DNA of 64,000 bases from Euborellia annulipes (GCA_023213315.1 JAKCPI010012715.1:43004-107003); one strand, 5' to 3'; shown: positions 1 to 12,164, numbered from the stretch's first letter. Notes: generated by a model not told the origin, from the letters alone. Program-made: numbers and translations.

Positions 1-499
1 AAATAGAAGATTTTATTTGTTTTATATTAGCGCCATCAAAAGGATGAAATGTAAACTAATTAATTTTAAAAAATAAATAAATTTTTTTCTGATTAATTAA
101 AGTAAATATTTCAAATAAAACAAAATAATTTTAATTTTATGATTAATTCTCGCTATAGATTGATAACAAACTCCAAAGGAGTTAAAATCACAAAAATCAA
201 AATATCTCCTAAACTATCAATTTTAGACAAATAATACCGTAATATGAAATTGTTCTGTTTTTGATTTGCAACAAATTTTGTTTCAAGATTTTTTTTATAA
301 CTCTTTGCATTTAGAAGATATAAAGAGTTTTGGATTAGCGCCACCAAAAGCTTTAATTATTTTTTTTTTACTTTTTTTTGCCATTCACGCACACGTAGGG
401 CCTACATAGGGGCTTTTCAGAAACTCAGGGCATTTAAGACCAAACGATACTGTAATTTTAATAAATTATATCTATTGGGGGCCTAAACATTCTTATTTA

Positions 500-1170
500 A
501 GCCATGGTAATATTTAACTTTTGAATTCAATCATTGCCTTGGAGTAATTTATAATAATTACGTTAATAATTTTATACAGAATTTTATCCTCTACAATTTA
601 TCTAAATAGAAATTTGAATAAGTTTTGTAGTTATTTACAGAAGAAAAAAAAGATTTCTCAGTTTTTTCTTAAATTGCAACATTTAATTTTTGAAGTCAAT
701 CATTTTTTTAACGTAATTTCTGACAATTAGTGTAATCATTTTATAAAGTATTTAATTCTATACAATTAGATAATTTTGATAGAAAATATAGTTTGGGTGT
801 TATTTCCGGAAAATTAAAGTTTTTTCTTTTAATGGCAACATTTTACTCATTTCTCAAAAGCAAATTTTAACAAATGGGTGCTCGTTTGATACATAATTTA
901 TTTCTCTACAATTTATATAATAACGAGGAATTTAATAAAACTCATAGTTTTGTAGTTATTTACAAAAAACTAAAAAAAAAAGTTTGATTTTTCTTTATTA
1001 GCAACATTTCACTCTAGATTTTAATCATTTCTCACAAGCTAATTTTATCAACAAGATTATCAATTGATAGTAAATTTAATCCTTTTTAATATATCTAATA
1101 AAGTCCATTTCGATTGAAAGTAGAATTTTAGAGTTATTTAAACTTTTTTTTTTTAAGTTAGCAGCAAAAT
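500..1170. repeat. Degenerate tandem repeat, ~165-bp period
   Basis: About four decayed direct copies. Landmarks recur in order: a 'GCAACATTT' block near 677, 834 and 1000 with a relic near 1161, and a 'GTAGTTATTTAC'-like block near 630, 800, 950 and 1127. Spacing is roughly 160-170 bp. Bases 1-499 before it are AT-rich with no gene or repeat that I recognise. The array looks like an old satellite or an internal repeat of an unknown element. Confidence 0.5.
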
Positions 1171-1381
1171 TCTAAAAAAGAGAATAAGTGTGCTAAATCA
1201 CACCATTATATTTTTGAATTCCTTCACAGAAAAGAACTTTTTGATCCACTCTCTCATATTTCATCTCTGTTTTAGTAATCTATCTGACATTTGAGTTGTG
1301 TAAAATTACACAAGTGAGAGAGAAATTTCCTTGATGGATGTGCAAATGTGTGCTTCAGATCTATTCCTATCTATATATAAT

Positions 1382-1433
1382 AACAACAACAACAACAACA
1401 TGACAACACATGCGTGAGTTGTTGTTGTTGTTC
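1382..1433. repeat. (AAC)n/(GTT)n inverted microsatellite hairpin
   Basis: A short AAC run is followed 18 bases later by a GTT run, so the strand can fold back. Flanking DNA 1170-1380 and 1434-1720 is AT-rich with no gene seen. Confidence 0.6.
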
Positions 1434-1920
1434 ATGTCCTCCTCTACTCTAATTACAAACATTACACATAATAGATAAATTTAAATGGTTGTTTGCTCAA
1501 TTCAATTATTATTAAATTAAAAAGAAAACTTTACTTGGGAAGTGACGGGAATTTGAATGACAATCATAGATTACAGATTGGTCAAGCATTTTTAGGCTTG
1601 GAAGGTCTAAAATTTTTATTTTTTTTACTTTATTCCAGGAATTATACTCTTTGATGGGTTGATGTCTCTGTGTTTTTTTAATTATTGATAGGTTATTGTT
1701 TAAATTTTATTAATTAAAAAAATAATAATAATAATAATAATTTTTATTCTCCACGGTTTACTTGGTACGGTACTCACTAAACCATTTTCAAAGAACTTGA
1801 ATTTGTAAATTTATATTCAATTTTTTTTTTTTTTTACAATACTATAAATAAAAAAAAAATGGCGCTTATTGTTGTTGGATTATTTTAAATTATTTTTTTA
1901 CATTATTATTAATAAAAAAA

Positions 1921-2304
1921 GGCGCTTATTGTTGTTGGTTTATTTTTTTATTTGGTTATTGTTAAATGGAGATTAATTAAACGAAATTTATAAAATATCT
2001 CAAAAAAAAAAAAAAAAAAATTGTTTTTGGCTATTGGAACTGGTAGCGAACTCAATCCCCAGAATTAGAAATATTCTTTTATTAAAAAAAAAAAAAAAAT
2101 AAATAAATAACCTAAAAACAATTGTTTTTATTTCATTGTTAATAAAAATAATAATAATAATAAAGACACAAATCTTAGGTTCGCTACGAGTTCCTTCGAG
2201 CAAACAATTTTCTTTTTGGAGATATTTTAAAAATTCCGTTTAATTAAAATACATTTAACAATGATAACCTTATAAAAATAAATAAACTAACAACAATAAG
2301 CGCC
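1921..2304. mobile_element. Palindromic MITE with GGCGCTTATTGTTGTT ends
   Basis: The 384-bp segment begins GGCGCTTATTGTTGTTGG and ends with its reverse complement (ACAACAATAAGCGCC). The arms stay complementary inward, for example TAGCGAACTC against GGTTCGCTACGAG. A second copy of the terminal motif lies at 1861, suggesting a tandem or nested insertion. There is no coding capacity. Superfamily is not assigned. Confidence 0.65.
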
Positions 2305-2404
2305 ATTATTTCTTATTTCGTTGTTAAAATTTTCTTGATTTCTTTTAATAAAAAAATTCTTTATTTATTTATTTTTTTTTTTTTATTAACAACAAAATAA
2401 AATA

Positions 2405-2755
2405 AAAATTTTTCGGATCGTAGGCTTTTAATTGAAAATTTTCAGAAAATTATTTAATTAAGGGTATTAAAATCGCGTTTTTAATCTTAATTTAATAATT
2501 GGGAAATGGGAAATCAATTGGCGTATGTTAAATTAAAAACTGAGAAAAATATTTATTTAGTATTTGAATCATTTAAAATTATTTTAAAAATTATTATTTA
2601 TTTAAAAATTAAATCTCACAATTATTTTTTTATAATTCGTCATATATATTAAATTTCAACTTTCCTATTTTTGTTGTCATGGCTCGTGACGTCATAACTT
2701 GTAGTGTCACGGCCTTTGACGTCACGGCTTTTAACGCGACATGCTGATAGAGCAA
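2405..2755 (-). mobile_element. Helentron/DINE-1-like repeat, 3' end missing
   Basis: Copy of the repeat at 17843-18262 and 22704-23123. It is recognised by the run from TTTTTCGGATCGTAGGC through CAACTTTCCTATTTTTGT to the GTGACGTCA-rich stretch and GCGACATGCTGATAG. The terminal hairpin is absent, and the other end is fused at 2755 to the CTGGTGTGA hairpin repeat. Confidence 0.6.
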
Positions 2756-2758
2756 ACG

Positions 2759-2861
2759 AAAAAATCTGGTGTGACTGGTGCACAGCACACAACTTTCTCT
2801 TACCCTTCGGTAAGAGAAAGTTGTGCACCGTGCTGTTCACACCAGATTTTTTGTGTCGAGA
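2759..2861. repeat. CTGGTGTGA palindromic hairpin repeat
   Basis: The near-perfect palindrome runs from AATCTGGTGTGACTGG to its reverse complement, with centre CTTACCCTTCGGTAAG. The same hairpin recurs at 16322, 28594, 53400, 58461 and about 59315, with half-copies near 11849 and 25052. In several places it forms one end of the larger repeat family B, so it may be that family's terminus or a ~90-bp MITE. The ORF that crosses it is spurious. Confidence 0.65.
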
Positions 2862-3299
2862 TATATTTAGTTTCCGATAGCACCTTAGTTTCAAACTTGC
2901 ATTTTAAATGTTGACTGCTTCAAATAAACTATTGTTATTTTTCAAAATTTTAATCTCATATTTGGACATTTTATACACAATATAGAATCGTAAATAAATA
3001 CAAAATTTCATAAGAATTGAAAAAAAAATTTTAAATGCCTAAAAAGTTCTAAAGGGGACCCCCTTTTGAATCGAAATTAACATACAAATCCCTATAGGAA
3101 ATTAACATTAGGCCTATGCGAAGATAAGGTGGAAAGGGAATTTAAAAAGAGTAGAGAGAGACGATAATGTTTGCAAGTGAGAGAGAGACATATATGTTTT
3201 CTTTGAAACAATTAAAGACACAAATAAATTTAAAAAAAAATGGGAATTTAAATAATAATTGATTTTTAATCTAATAAAAAGAAAAAGATTTAAATTCCG

Positions 3300-4062
3300 T
3301 TACCATGGCAACCAGTTCTATCTTTCCTATGAAGAACAAGAGTAAAGCGGTCTTCAGAAGATTTCAACGGCAAAATGAGAATATACATTTTAAAGAGCAT
3401 CTAAAAAATAGTTCATTTATGAATTTTAAAAAAAATCCTTGGAGGGAATTTTGAGAAAATCGAAAAAAACTGAAAAAGTACATCAGTAAAGTACTAGTAC
3501 TTTTTGGCCGATTTTGTTCAAAAGCTTATTTTGAGATTCTTCAAAGGTACCTAAGTTAAATATAAAATTTCAATCCGCTAGCTCAACTCCTTCATGCTAG
3601 CCCTCGGGGCTTGGTGTAGAGGTTAGCGTGCTAACCTCATATACCAAACGTCGCGGGTTCGGACCCCAGGCAGTCCGATGATTTTATTTAAGCCATCTGG
3701 ATACCAGATGGCTTAAATAAAAATGCCTGGACCCTAATATATATAAAAAATTCATAAATAACGGATATCGTAAATGTCTTATATGGCCTGAGCTGCCGAA
3801 AAGACAGTGTGAATGTGTGTGTGAGTGTGAGTGTGAATGAGAAAAAAGTGTGAACTCCTTCATGCTAAAAATCTGTCCACACACACACACACATACATAC
3901 ATACATACATACACACACACAGACCAATTTGCGGGACCCACTTTTTTTGGACTCAGGGGACCTCAAAACATGTATATCCATCAAAATCTCGACATCGAAT
4001 TTTTGACATGATCGCAATACTTTCTCTCTCTATATATTTCATATATAGGGTACGAGAAAGTA
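3300..4062 (+). repeat. Repeat family B, copy 1 (split by a SINE)
   Basis: Unclassified repeat of ~600-700 bp. Landmarks in this orientation are GTTACCATGGCAACC, AGTACATCAGTAAAGTACTAG, a variable (CA)n tract, and the block running from GGACCTCAAAACATG to TTTCTCTCTCTATATA. Other copies lie at 15740-16395, 20420-22390, 28680-28875, 38210-38620, 52490-53500, 55870-56160 and 58150-58930. There is no coding capacity. A SINE sits at 3600-3852. Confidence 0.65.
3600..3852 (+). mobile_element. tRNA-derived SINE, copy 1, 15-bp TSD
   Basis: The tRNA-like head has a pol III A box (TGGTGTAGAGG) and B box (GGTTCGGACCC). The body contains AAGCCATCTGGATACCAGAT and GCCTGGACCC, and the tail is rich in GTGTGTGAGTGTGAGTG. 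AACTCCTTCATGCTA flanks both sides (3585-3599 and 3853-3867), a perfect target-site duplication showing insertion into repeat family B. Confidence 0.9.
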
Positions 4063-4130
4063 AAAATTTATGTCGATCAAAATAAAGTTTCACTTTAAAA
4101 AAAAATAAATACATAATATATCAATAATAA

Positions 4131-4330
4131 GAGCGCCATTGTTTTTATAGAGAACCCACAGCGACGTTTCGGTCGACTATGAGACCTTCTTCATGGCTAG
4201 AGTTCGGTCATTAGAAACACCTCTTAAGTTCTTTGACAGACATTTCATAAAATTGCCAAAAGTCAATATCTCTATTAAAGAAATAAACTTAGCTGTTAGG
4301 TCTTTTATTTTATTCTATTACCAGAATATT
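4131..4330 (-). mobile_element. Partial Penelope-like (family D) fragment with hammerhead-like motif
   Basis: On the minus strand, ATGAAGAAGGTC ... GTCGACCGAAACGTC (about 4152-4194) resembles a hammerhead core with an altered CUGANGA box (AUGAAGA). Flanking sequence matches the better-preserved inverted dimer at 41654-42249. Only one arm plus outer sequence is kept. DNA 4331-5414 is AT-rich with no gene. Confidence 0.55.
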
Positions 4331-5414
4331 GTAAAGCAATGATACCAATATTAAAATATTTCCAATTTATTTGATGAAATAAAATTTTTTTTTTTAAATA
4401 TTGTAAAAATATTTTAGCAATATTGCTGCGATATTACCACTTTGTTATAATATAGGAACATTTCTGCAACATTCCAGCACTGTGAGTGGCTAGTTGCATA
4501 TAAATAACTCACGATCTCTGACCTTATTCAGGTATCAAATAAATTACATTAAATGTTTTTTTTTTTGAAAAACGACAAGTAGCTACAGTAGATCAAAAGA
4601 GAGTTTTATTTATCTTTTAATAGAATTATGCTGAATAACAACCGCCAAACAAAAAGATAAATAAAAGATGCTGGTAGGCATTAACAACAACAACAGCAAC
4701 AAAATTTTCAAAACAAGTAAAGATTTAAAAATGAAAAGGGAGAGAAAGTTGTTTTTTTTTTTAAATAGAAATTAATTAGCGGCATCTGCTGATTGAAATC
4801 AAAAGATTTAAGGTAAAAAAAATAAAGATCAAAGGAACTTTGTATATTTATAATTATCCATTTACGTCAGATGTTTAGAATTAATATATCATTTCTATAA
4901 TGAGACTTTTTATAACATGGTACTTTAAAAAAAAAGTAATTAATTTTTTTTTAATATCTATTCCTATCCATAATACAATTTATGATAAATAAATTGAAAA
5001 GTTTGAATTTACGAATTATAAAAAAAAAAAAAATTAAATGAAGTACTTATTAAAGTTTGAAGTTTCGTTGGGTATAATTAAAAAAAAATTATAATGTTGC
5101 TTGTGAAGGGCGTTGGATTGATTAAAAGTGAAAAAACTCTTTCTATCTCTGTGTATTAAGTCAATTCTAAAACCACTTGATTAATTATAAAATATTCACT
5201 TATTTTCTATAAACAATTTTAAAAGAAAAGTATTTTTTTTTTTTTTTTTTATTTCATAGATTCTACTATTGCTACAGTCAAGGCCACAAGTCCCTGATGG
5301 GTGGGGCCTTGAGGTTAGGCAACCGAAATGCTTAAAAGTCAAAAGATGATTTATTTTACTTTCAAAAGATCTCGTAAAATGTACAGTACGGAATTTTTAT
5401 TTCTCTAATAATAG

Positions 5415-5818
5415 TAGGGAGGTGTTCGATTATTGAAAAAAATAAATCGATTATCGATTATGAAAAATAATCGATTATTCCGATGATTAATCGATTATTT
5501 CAGATTATGGGAAAATTAATCGATTATGAAAAAAAAACAAGCGATTATACCTTTTTTTTTCTCTGGTAAAATTTCAATTTTTCCCTCTTGCAAAAATCAT
5601 AAAATCTTTTGACTTTTTTTTTTTTTTTGTAAAACTAAAATTTTTTTTCCCTCTTACGAAAATATTTTTCGTAAAATTTTCGTTTTTTTTTTACCATACG
5701 AGTTTCATGCCATCTTTTCAAACGCATGTTTCCCGAAAATAATCGAAATAATCGATTAATCGATTATTTTCTAAGGAAATAATCAAAATCGATTAATCGA
5801 TTATTTTGTGCACCCCTA
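5415..5818. mobile_element. hAT-type MITE with iterated ATCGATTA words
   Basis: The ends are TAGGGAGGTG and (reverse complement) TAGGGGTGCA. Flanking octamers AATAATAG (5407-5414) and AATATTAG (5819-5826) differ at one base, consistent with an aged 8-bp hAT duplication. The interior is built from repeated AATCGATTA words on both sides of a T-rich centre. There is no ORF. Confidence 0.75.
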
Positions 5819-6469
5819 AATATTAGCGAAGGATTAATATATTTATCTACTTATATAGGAAAAAATTTTAAATTTTCAAAGTTGGTATAACGTGTGTTAA
5901 TAATATAAATCGTAGAATCAGTCCACAGCTGCATTAATCATAGAATACATTTTTTAGCATTAAATCCAAGGGATGTAGAATATACATAGGGCGGCTATAA
6001 ACATTGCATAACCTCAAAATCTTTAAGGCTCTCGCAGTTATCTGATTGAGGTATGGATAAGTTGTTTCTTGATTAAAACAAGGGGAGGTAAACGAGCTAA
6101 ACTTTTACAAAGATTAATATCCAAAACAAAAAACAAAAAAGCTCATTTAAGAAAAGCAGTATATGATTTGCTTATTAAACAATTAAGTTAGATAAATTAT
6201 TACCTTTTTAAATGAATTATTTATTCATTGTAAATAGATTCCAATTATTTCTCTCTTTATTTAGAAATTTTCCAAATGAATGAACTGATAAATATTTTTG
6301 AATTAATAATGAGTATTTGTATAATAATTACCTATGTGTTGTTTGTATGATTAATTAATAATTAAGTTTAATTACATTGTGTTTATATTTAATAATGATA
6401 ATCTATAAAAATAAATTAACAATGAAGCATTGTTGATAAAAAAAAAAAATAATAATAAATTCGAAAGAA

Positions 6470-6721
6470 GCCCTCGGGGCATGGCGTAGAGGTTAGAGTG
6501 CTAACCTCGTATACCGAACGTCGCGGGTTCGGACCCCAGGCAGTCCGATGATTTTATTTAAGCCAATTGGATACCAAATGGCTTAAATAAGAATGCCTGG
6601 ACCCCTATATGTATATTTATCAATAACGGTTATCGTCTAAAGTCTTATATGGCCTGAGTTGCCGAAAAGACTGTGTGAATGTGTGTGTGAGTGTGAGTGT
6701 GAATGAGAAAAAAGTGTGAAT

Positions 6722-6750
<29 letters not shown>
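6470..6750 (+). mobile_element. tRNA-derived SINE, copy 2, 13-bp TSD
   Basis: Same family as 3600-3852: A box GGCGTAGAGG, B box GGTTCGGACCC, GT-rich 3' region and a long terminal poly(A). AAATTCGAAAGAA flanks both ends (6457-6469 and 6751-6763). Confidence 0.9.
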
Positions 6751-6753
<3 letters not shown>

Positions 6754-7317
6754 TTCGAAAGAAGAAAATAAATACATAAAAGTGTTCATTTTTTTCTAAT
6801 AAAAAAATCTGATGTGAATAAAATAAACAAAAGTGCAAAAAACTTATTTAATTTCTAAATTTATTTGTTCATACTTTATTTTCACTGATAATAATTTTTA
6901 CACCAACTAACGTCTCTTAATTCATTTTTTTTTTTTTAATTAATGGAAAGGAAAATTTAATTTAGACTGTCTGACTCTATTAAGTGAAGTAAACCCCAAA
7001 GGGACAACCAAACGGAAATAAGGATAATGATTTTAGCTAAAAATAACAAAAAAAAAGCCACCAACAGAAGAAAAAAGAATTGAATTATTGGATAAAAATC
7101 TAATCTATGAATTGCCGTCAGTATTAATATTTATTGAAACACGTAGCTAACTTGACTCATGTCATACTTTGTATCTAACTTCATGCTGAATCAAATTGTA
7201 AATAAATAACGTTCTTAATAGTTATTTAAACATAAAATACTTAAAATAAACATTACATTTATCATAGAATTTTACCATGAAATATTTTAAAGGTTATTGA
7301 ATGTCAAATCAAATTTG

Positions 7318-8290
7318 AGGTTAATTTACTATGTCTGTTCGTTTTGCTTGTCATTGCATCACATTTCTGTTCGTTTAATTTTTTACTCGCTAGCATAACA
7401 TGCATTCTATTCGTTTGACACTTGGGCTGGTAGATTTTGCAGCATAAATTGACCCAATCGAATAGTGAATTGTGCAGGGCGATCACAGCGCCAAAGCTTT
7501 AGTAGATGACCACCTTTTTGGTCGCCATTTTCTCTCAATCCACTTCGATTAAAATAATATCGACAATAAAAACGATAAGTAAGTTTCAGGCTTTATTTTC
7601 ATTTTATTTTTATTGATTTTATTTATTATTGATGTAAAATTAATAAAAATATAAAAAGAAAAAGCACTTTTCACATATACACACACACACAAACAAATTT
7701 TGTTCATTGTTATTGTTCTCCATTAGTCAAAATGTTTGTTGTTGTAATAATATTCGATTACAATTGTTTTTTTTTTTTGTTTTTGTTTTTTAACATTATG
7801 TTTAGTATAAAAGTGAATGGCAAGCAATAGCAAGATATGAAATTAAATATGTATTAGAGACATTTAAAAACAAGAATATGTAGAAACAAATAAAAAATAA
7901 CATTCACATATTATTATTTGAGTGAATGAGGGGGAAAATAAAGGAATAAACGCAATGCGTCAAAGTCGACGAAGAAAAGAGAAAGAAATAAAAATAATAA
8001 GTTCAAGCCTGAATGATTAATACTATAAGGGGAAAGTATTATGATGATATGTAGATAAAATTAATATAGTAAAGTCTCTACATCAATAAACGACGTTGAA
8101 CGAAAAATGAAAATTGTCGATATTATTTTAATCGAAAAAATGGCGACAAAAGGTGGTCATCTATTAAAGCTTTGGCGCTGTGATCGCCCTGCACAATTCA
8201 CACCAGCTATTCAATTGGGTCAATTTATGCAGCAAAATCTTCCGGCGCGAGTTTCAAAAGAACAGAATGCAAGTTATGCTAGCGTATAAA
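7318..8290. mobile_element. Fold-back element with ~200-bp inverted arms
   Basis: The arm at 7318-7566 is the reverse complement of 8098-8290; landmarks are AAGCTTTGGCGCTGTGATCG and AATTGGGTCAATTTATGCAG. The spacer 7567-8097 is AT-rich and non-coding. A third half-copy lies at 31775-31922. The ORFs in the two arms are the same repeat on opposite strands, not genes. Confidence 0.6.
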
Positions 8291-8481
8291 ATATGAAACA
8301 AACAACTATGTGTAATGGCAAGTGAAACATATATGTATTCACATATGACAACTCGCTAACACTTGATGATAGTACAGTCAGCGCCACAAGTGCCTGATGT
8401 GCTCGAGAATGGGCTTAGGCAACCAAAATGCTTAGTGTTGTCTTAAAAGTAGCTTTCTTAAAAAAATATATTTTATTTATT

Positions 8482-9265
8482 TTAAGGTTATTCGGACATT
8501 AAAGCACTTTAAATAGATTAAAAACTAATTTTTAAATATGTTATTAATCACTATCACATAAGTATAAAATAAAATTTTGAAGCAGATCTGACGCAGGGCT
8601 ATCGTGTAATTAATTATTAAAAAATTGAAATTTAACATGTAGTCTATGGGGAATGTATACATGTACATATATCGAATCATATAGCCACTTCTGCAATAGA
8701 TAAAAAAACAAAAAACTTATATTTTATCAATTCACTTCCGAGAAATACGTTAAACATAAAATCAAAAGTTTCAGCCGAAGGCTTTTAAAGATATTTTAAC
8801 AAGAAATTCAAAAAATTCTCCAAAATGACAGTCGCCAATATTTAAAAATGAGACTCAGATCAGCCTGGCAACGTCGCATAAAATAATACTCTTTTCTCGC
8901 TGTCAGTTACATTTTTTTTTCCATTTTACGATATTTTTTCTCGCAAATCGTCCATTGTGTTTAAACTGATTTGCATTAATCATTTTAATATATTAAATAA
9001 AATAAACTTGGAGGCTTTTAAGATTTAAAATAAACAGCTGATGAATGCAATGTTGCCAGTTCTATATTACGTGAAAAACTGCTCAAGTCAAAAGTCATTC
9101 ATTTATTATTTTTGGTAATTAAATTATTAACTTAATACAATTATAAACTCTGATAGGTCACGACGAAATTATAATAAGGAATTTTGGCATTCAAATTTTT
9201 AATTTTATTAAAAAAAAAATTTAGATTTTATTTTGACTTACGGGGTACTATCCGAACAACCTTAA
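8482..9265. mobile_element. piggyBac-like MITE (TTAA ends), copy 1
   Basis: Begins TTAAGGTTATTCGGACA and ends TATCCGAACAACCTTAA, giving ~16-bp inverted ends on TTAA, as in the piggyBac superfamily. Related copies are at 36312-37023, 40142-40937 and 52225-54012. The interior has no intact ORF. The superfamily is inferred from the TTAA target only. Confidence 0.65.
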
Positions 9266-10142
9266 TTTTAAAAAAATCTCTCCCAGAATTGAATTCTTTT
9301 TCCAATTGGATATGTTTCATTTTCCATTTGTTTCAATGTTGTTGTTGTTGTTGTTGATATTTCTCCAATATTTAAATAAGTGATCTTTTGATTTTTTACT
9401 GGATCCCAAGACGAAGATGGATTACTAAAAAAAAAAATAACAAAATATTAATTAAACAAAAACAAAAACAAAAAACTCAATCAACACTTCACTTTTGTTT
9501 TTTTTTTCAACAGTTCAAACGAACGATTCATTTGAACTCAAATAATGATTGGATTTATTATTATTATTATTATTATTATTTTTTTAAGGGTCACCTTTTT
9601 TTGTTAACTCAATTACCCACCGCCATATCAAACAAAACAAAATCTTTTTTTTTTTAAATAATTGTCGAGTATAGTATTAATTTATTTATACTATTATATT
9701 TCAAAAAAGGTTTAAAAAATAAAAAGTATTGTTTAATTGAAAGAATTAAAATAGAAATTTTATTAAATTCTTTTCAATTTTTTTTTTCAAAGGAAATAAA
9801 AGGCTTTTTTTTCTCTAAATAACGCTTTAAAAGCCTTTAGGGAAAAATTTTCCAATTCATTTAACGAATTACTAAACTTAATCTAATTTTTTTATATATT
9901 GTACCGTTGCCGTCTAGCAAACTAGCTGGACTGCCTGGCTTAGGAGACCGCACTCATGTCACGGGGGTACAGCTATATGGGAAGAATGTTTACAAGTTTT
10001 TTTTAGTTCATATGATAAGTAGTTAGATGGCTCCACTAGGCTGTTTTCCTTCAAAATATATATTACTCTGTCAGTAGCTCAAAAATCTGGATATAAATTT
10101 TTAAACTAATAAATTACTCTTTGTTAAACAAAAATACAAAAT
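9266..10142. other. AT-rich gap, no gene seen
   Basis: Contains an ATT microsatellite near 9556-9580 and homopolymer runs. I looked here on the minus strand for the missing last exon of esterase A and saw no convincing candidate. Confidence 0.5.
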
Positions 10143-11433
10143 CATTGTGTGATTTTATGAAACCACGATGCAAGTGAAACTTTTTTTTTCGTATCGTAGG
10201 CGTTTAAATGAAAATCTTCAGAAAATTATTCAATTATGGGTATTAAAATCGCGTTTTTAATCTTAACTTAATAATAATAGGAAAATGGGAAATCAATAGA
10301 CGCATGTTAAAAACTGAGAACAATATTTATTTAGTAATTGAAGATTTGAATCATTTTAAATTATTTTAAAAATTATATTTTATCAATTTAAAAATTGAAT
10401 AATTAAATCTCACAATTATTTTTTTATAATTCGTATTATATATTAAATTTCAACTTTCCTACTCTTTTAAAACGAATTAGTAGAATTTTTACTTATTCAA
10501 ACAGTAGGTAAGAAAATTACATCAAATTTAGTCATTTTGAGTAGAATCAACTAATATATTTATTAAATTTATTGGTTACTTTTAGATTAGTTATTTTTTA
10601 CTAATTCAAAAAGTAGTTCATTCAATTCCGGCTGTCTGAGAAACCAACATGGCCGACCAGCTGTTTGATCGGTTCCTTAATAAAGACATTTTTGGCAATA
10701 TAAGGCTTTATTTAAGTAATAATAATACAAATAAATAATAATATTGAGATAACTTGTATTTTTTGTTAAAAATTGCAGGAAATATATGTTAAGTCAAAAC
10801 AAATTTTTTTAAATTAATAAAATATTATTTTTTAAATAGTCAATTAAGAAATATTTTTACTTAAAATTTAGTAAATATATTTCTTGATATAACGATAATT
10901 AGTTTTATTAAGTTTATTTAGAAATAAATTGCTGGGAAGGAATATAGTAACATTCAAGTAAAAAGCATTGTTAACATCAGCGACATACTTATATACCAAA
11001 TAACAGAGTAGTAAAAGTAAGTCAAGTTTAAGTGGGTTCGGCTAGAACTCGAGTCAGTAAACACAAGTTAGGTCCCGGTGTCATCGCAACTTATTTCATA
11101 TATCTTACACGTTTCTTTTTTTTTTTTTTTGTCATTATTTTTTAAAAAATTCACTTTTTCAATTAGTGAATTTTTCATATTAATAATTTTTACTAATTGA
11201 AAAAGTGGATATCCCCTATTTACGGGTGGTCTACTTTGCACATCTTAAAAAAGTGACTATTAACTATGAATTAGTAGTTTTTTACTAATTCGTTTTTAGA
11301 GAGTATTTTTGTCGTCACGGCTTGTGACGTCATGGCTTGTAGCGTCACGGCCCTTGACGACACGGCTTGTAACGCGACATGCTGATAGAAGAGCGAAAAA
11401 ATTTGAGGCCATCAAATATAAGTTTCACTTTAA
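10143..11433 (-). mobile_element. Helentron/DINE-1-like repeat with nested TA element
   Basis: Read on the minus strand, the 3' end has the hairpin GTGGTTTCATAAAATCAC preceded by the subterminal repeat AAAGTTTCACTT; the 5' end near 11433 has the inverse AAGTGAAACTT. Subterminal inverted repeats plus a terminal hairpin match the Helentron-associated (DINE-1-like) layout. An 842-bp element splits it at 10462-11303. It lies just beyond the last esterase A exon found. Confidence 0.65.
10462..11303. mobile_element. Tc1/mariner-type non-autonomous element, TA TSD
   Basis: The ends are CTCTTTTAAAACGAATTAG and (reverse complement) CTCTCTAAAAACGAATTAG, flanked by TA. The empty site is visible in the copy near 18150, where CTTTCCTATTTTTGTC is uninterrupted. 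ACTAATTC words recur inside. Part of the interior (10620-11090) resembles 32790-32960. Confidence 0.8.
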
Positions 11434-11584
11434 AAATGGTTGAATGATTTTCAACAAAGGGACTAACGACCCTGACATTCACGCCCTCTCCCTCAATAGT
11501 CAAGGCTTTTGGAACAATATTCCACAGACCCGATGTATTATTTTAATTATTGAGGGGGTAATAATAAGAGTAATAAATTCTTAC

Positions 11585-11720
11585 CCAGTTTTTGCAAAAT
11601 TGACCAACAACGATGTAAATAACTCGACAATTTTCTTTTCATTTGAGTCCGATCTTGTTAAATATGTTGGAATGTTATTTCTATAGAATAAATAATTTAA
11701 ATCTTCTCCGTGTTTTACGC
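11585..11720 (-). CDS. Esterase A exon 9 (catalytic His)
   Basis: 136 bp between a TTTCAG acceptor and a GTAAGA donor; it enters in phase 1 and leaves in phase 2. It encodes GVKHGEDLNYLFYRN ... VNFAKTG. GVxHxxDLxYLF holds the catalytic His of carboxylesterases (His464 of the assembled product), and FAKTG normally precedes the last exon. That last exon (about 55 codons in paralogue B) was not found: 11434-11584 shows no acceptor with matching coding sequence, and beyond it lies a nested transposon. The gene may end further away, be truncated or use an unrecognised exon. Confidence 0.88.
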
Positions 11721-12022
11721 CTGAAATATCAAAAACAGATTATTAAATTATATATCTAGAGCAGTGAGGTGGATTGGGCTTTGAACAGACCTATTTGGCC
11801 CAAGACAAATTTACGGACCAACAAGGTAACACAAAAAGAAAAATCTGGTGTGAGTGATCACACAGCACAGCGCACAACTTAAGAGAAAGTGAAAAATAAA
11901 TAAACAAGCCTTCTGTTTCTAATTTCACTCCTTAGACCGAACTTTGGGTTATAGCTAGTTAACTACCACCTGGACTCATAAGTTAGCTTATCCGAGGGAT
12001 AACTAGTTAATTAGATATTTAC

Positions 12023-12164
12023 CTTTTAATATTCTATGCTTATTAGTTTCCAGAAGACCCTCAAATGAAAAAGCATAGAAATAATAATTATTATTTGGAT
12101 TCATTTTGGACATCAAAAGAGTCGAATGCCAAGGGCCGGTGATAAATTGTAAATCAGAATGAAA
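12023..12164 (-). CDS. Esterase A exon 8
   Basis: 142 bp, entering in phase 0 and leaving in phase 1, with a TTTTTAG acceptor and a GTAAAT donor. It encodes FHSDLQFITGPWHSTLL ... NNNYYFYAFSFEG, the carboxylesterase stretch of helix plus 'YYFYxFSFxG' strand. It aligns over its length with paralogue exon 45171-45321 (FLSDFHYLTGPW ... NNYYFYIFSFLG). Intron 7 above it is only 75 bp. Confidence 0.88.
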
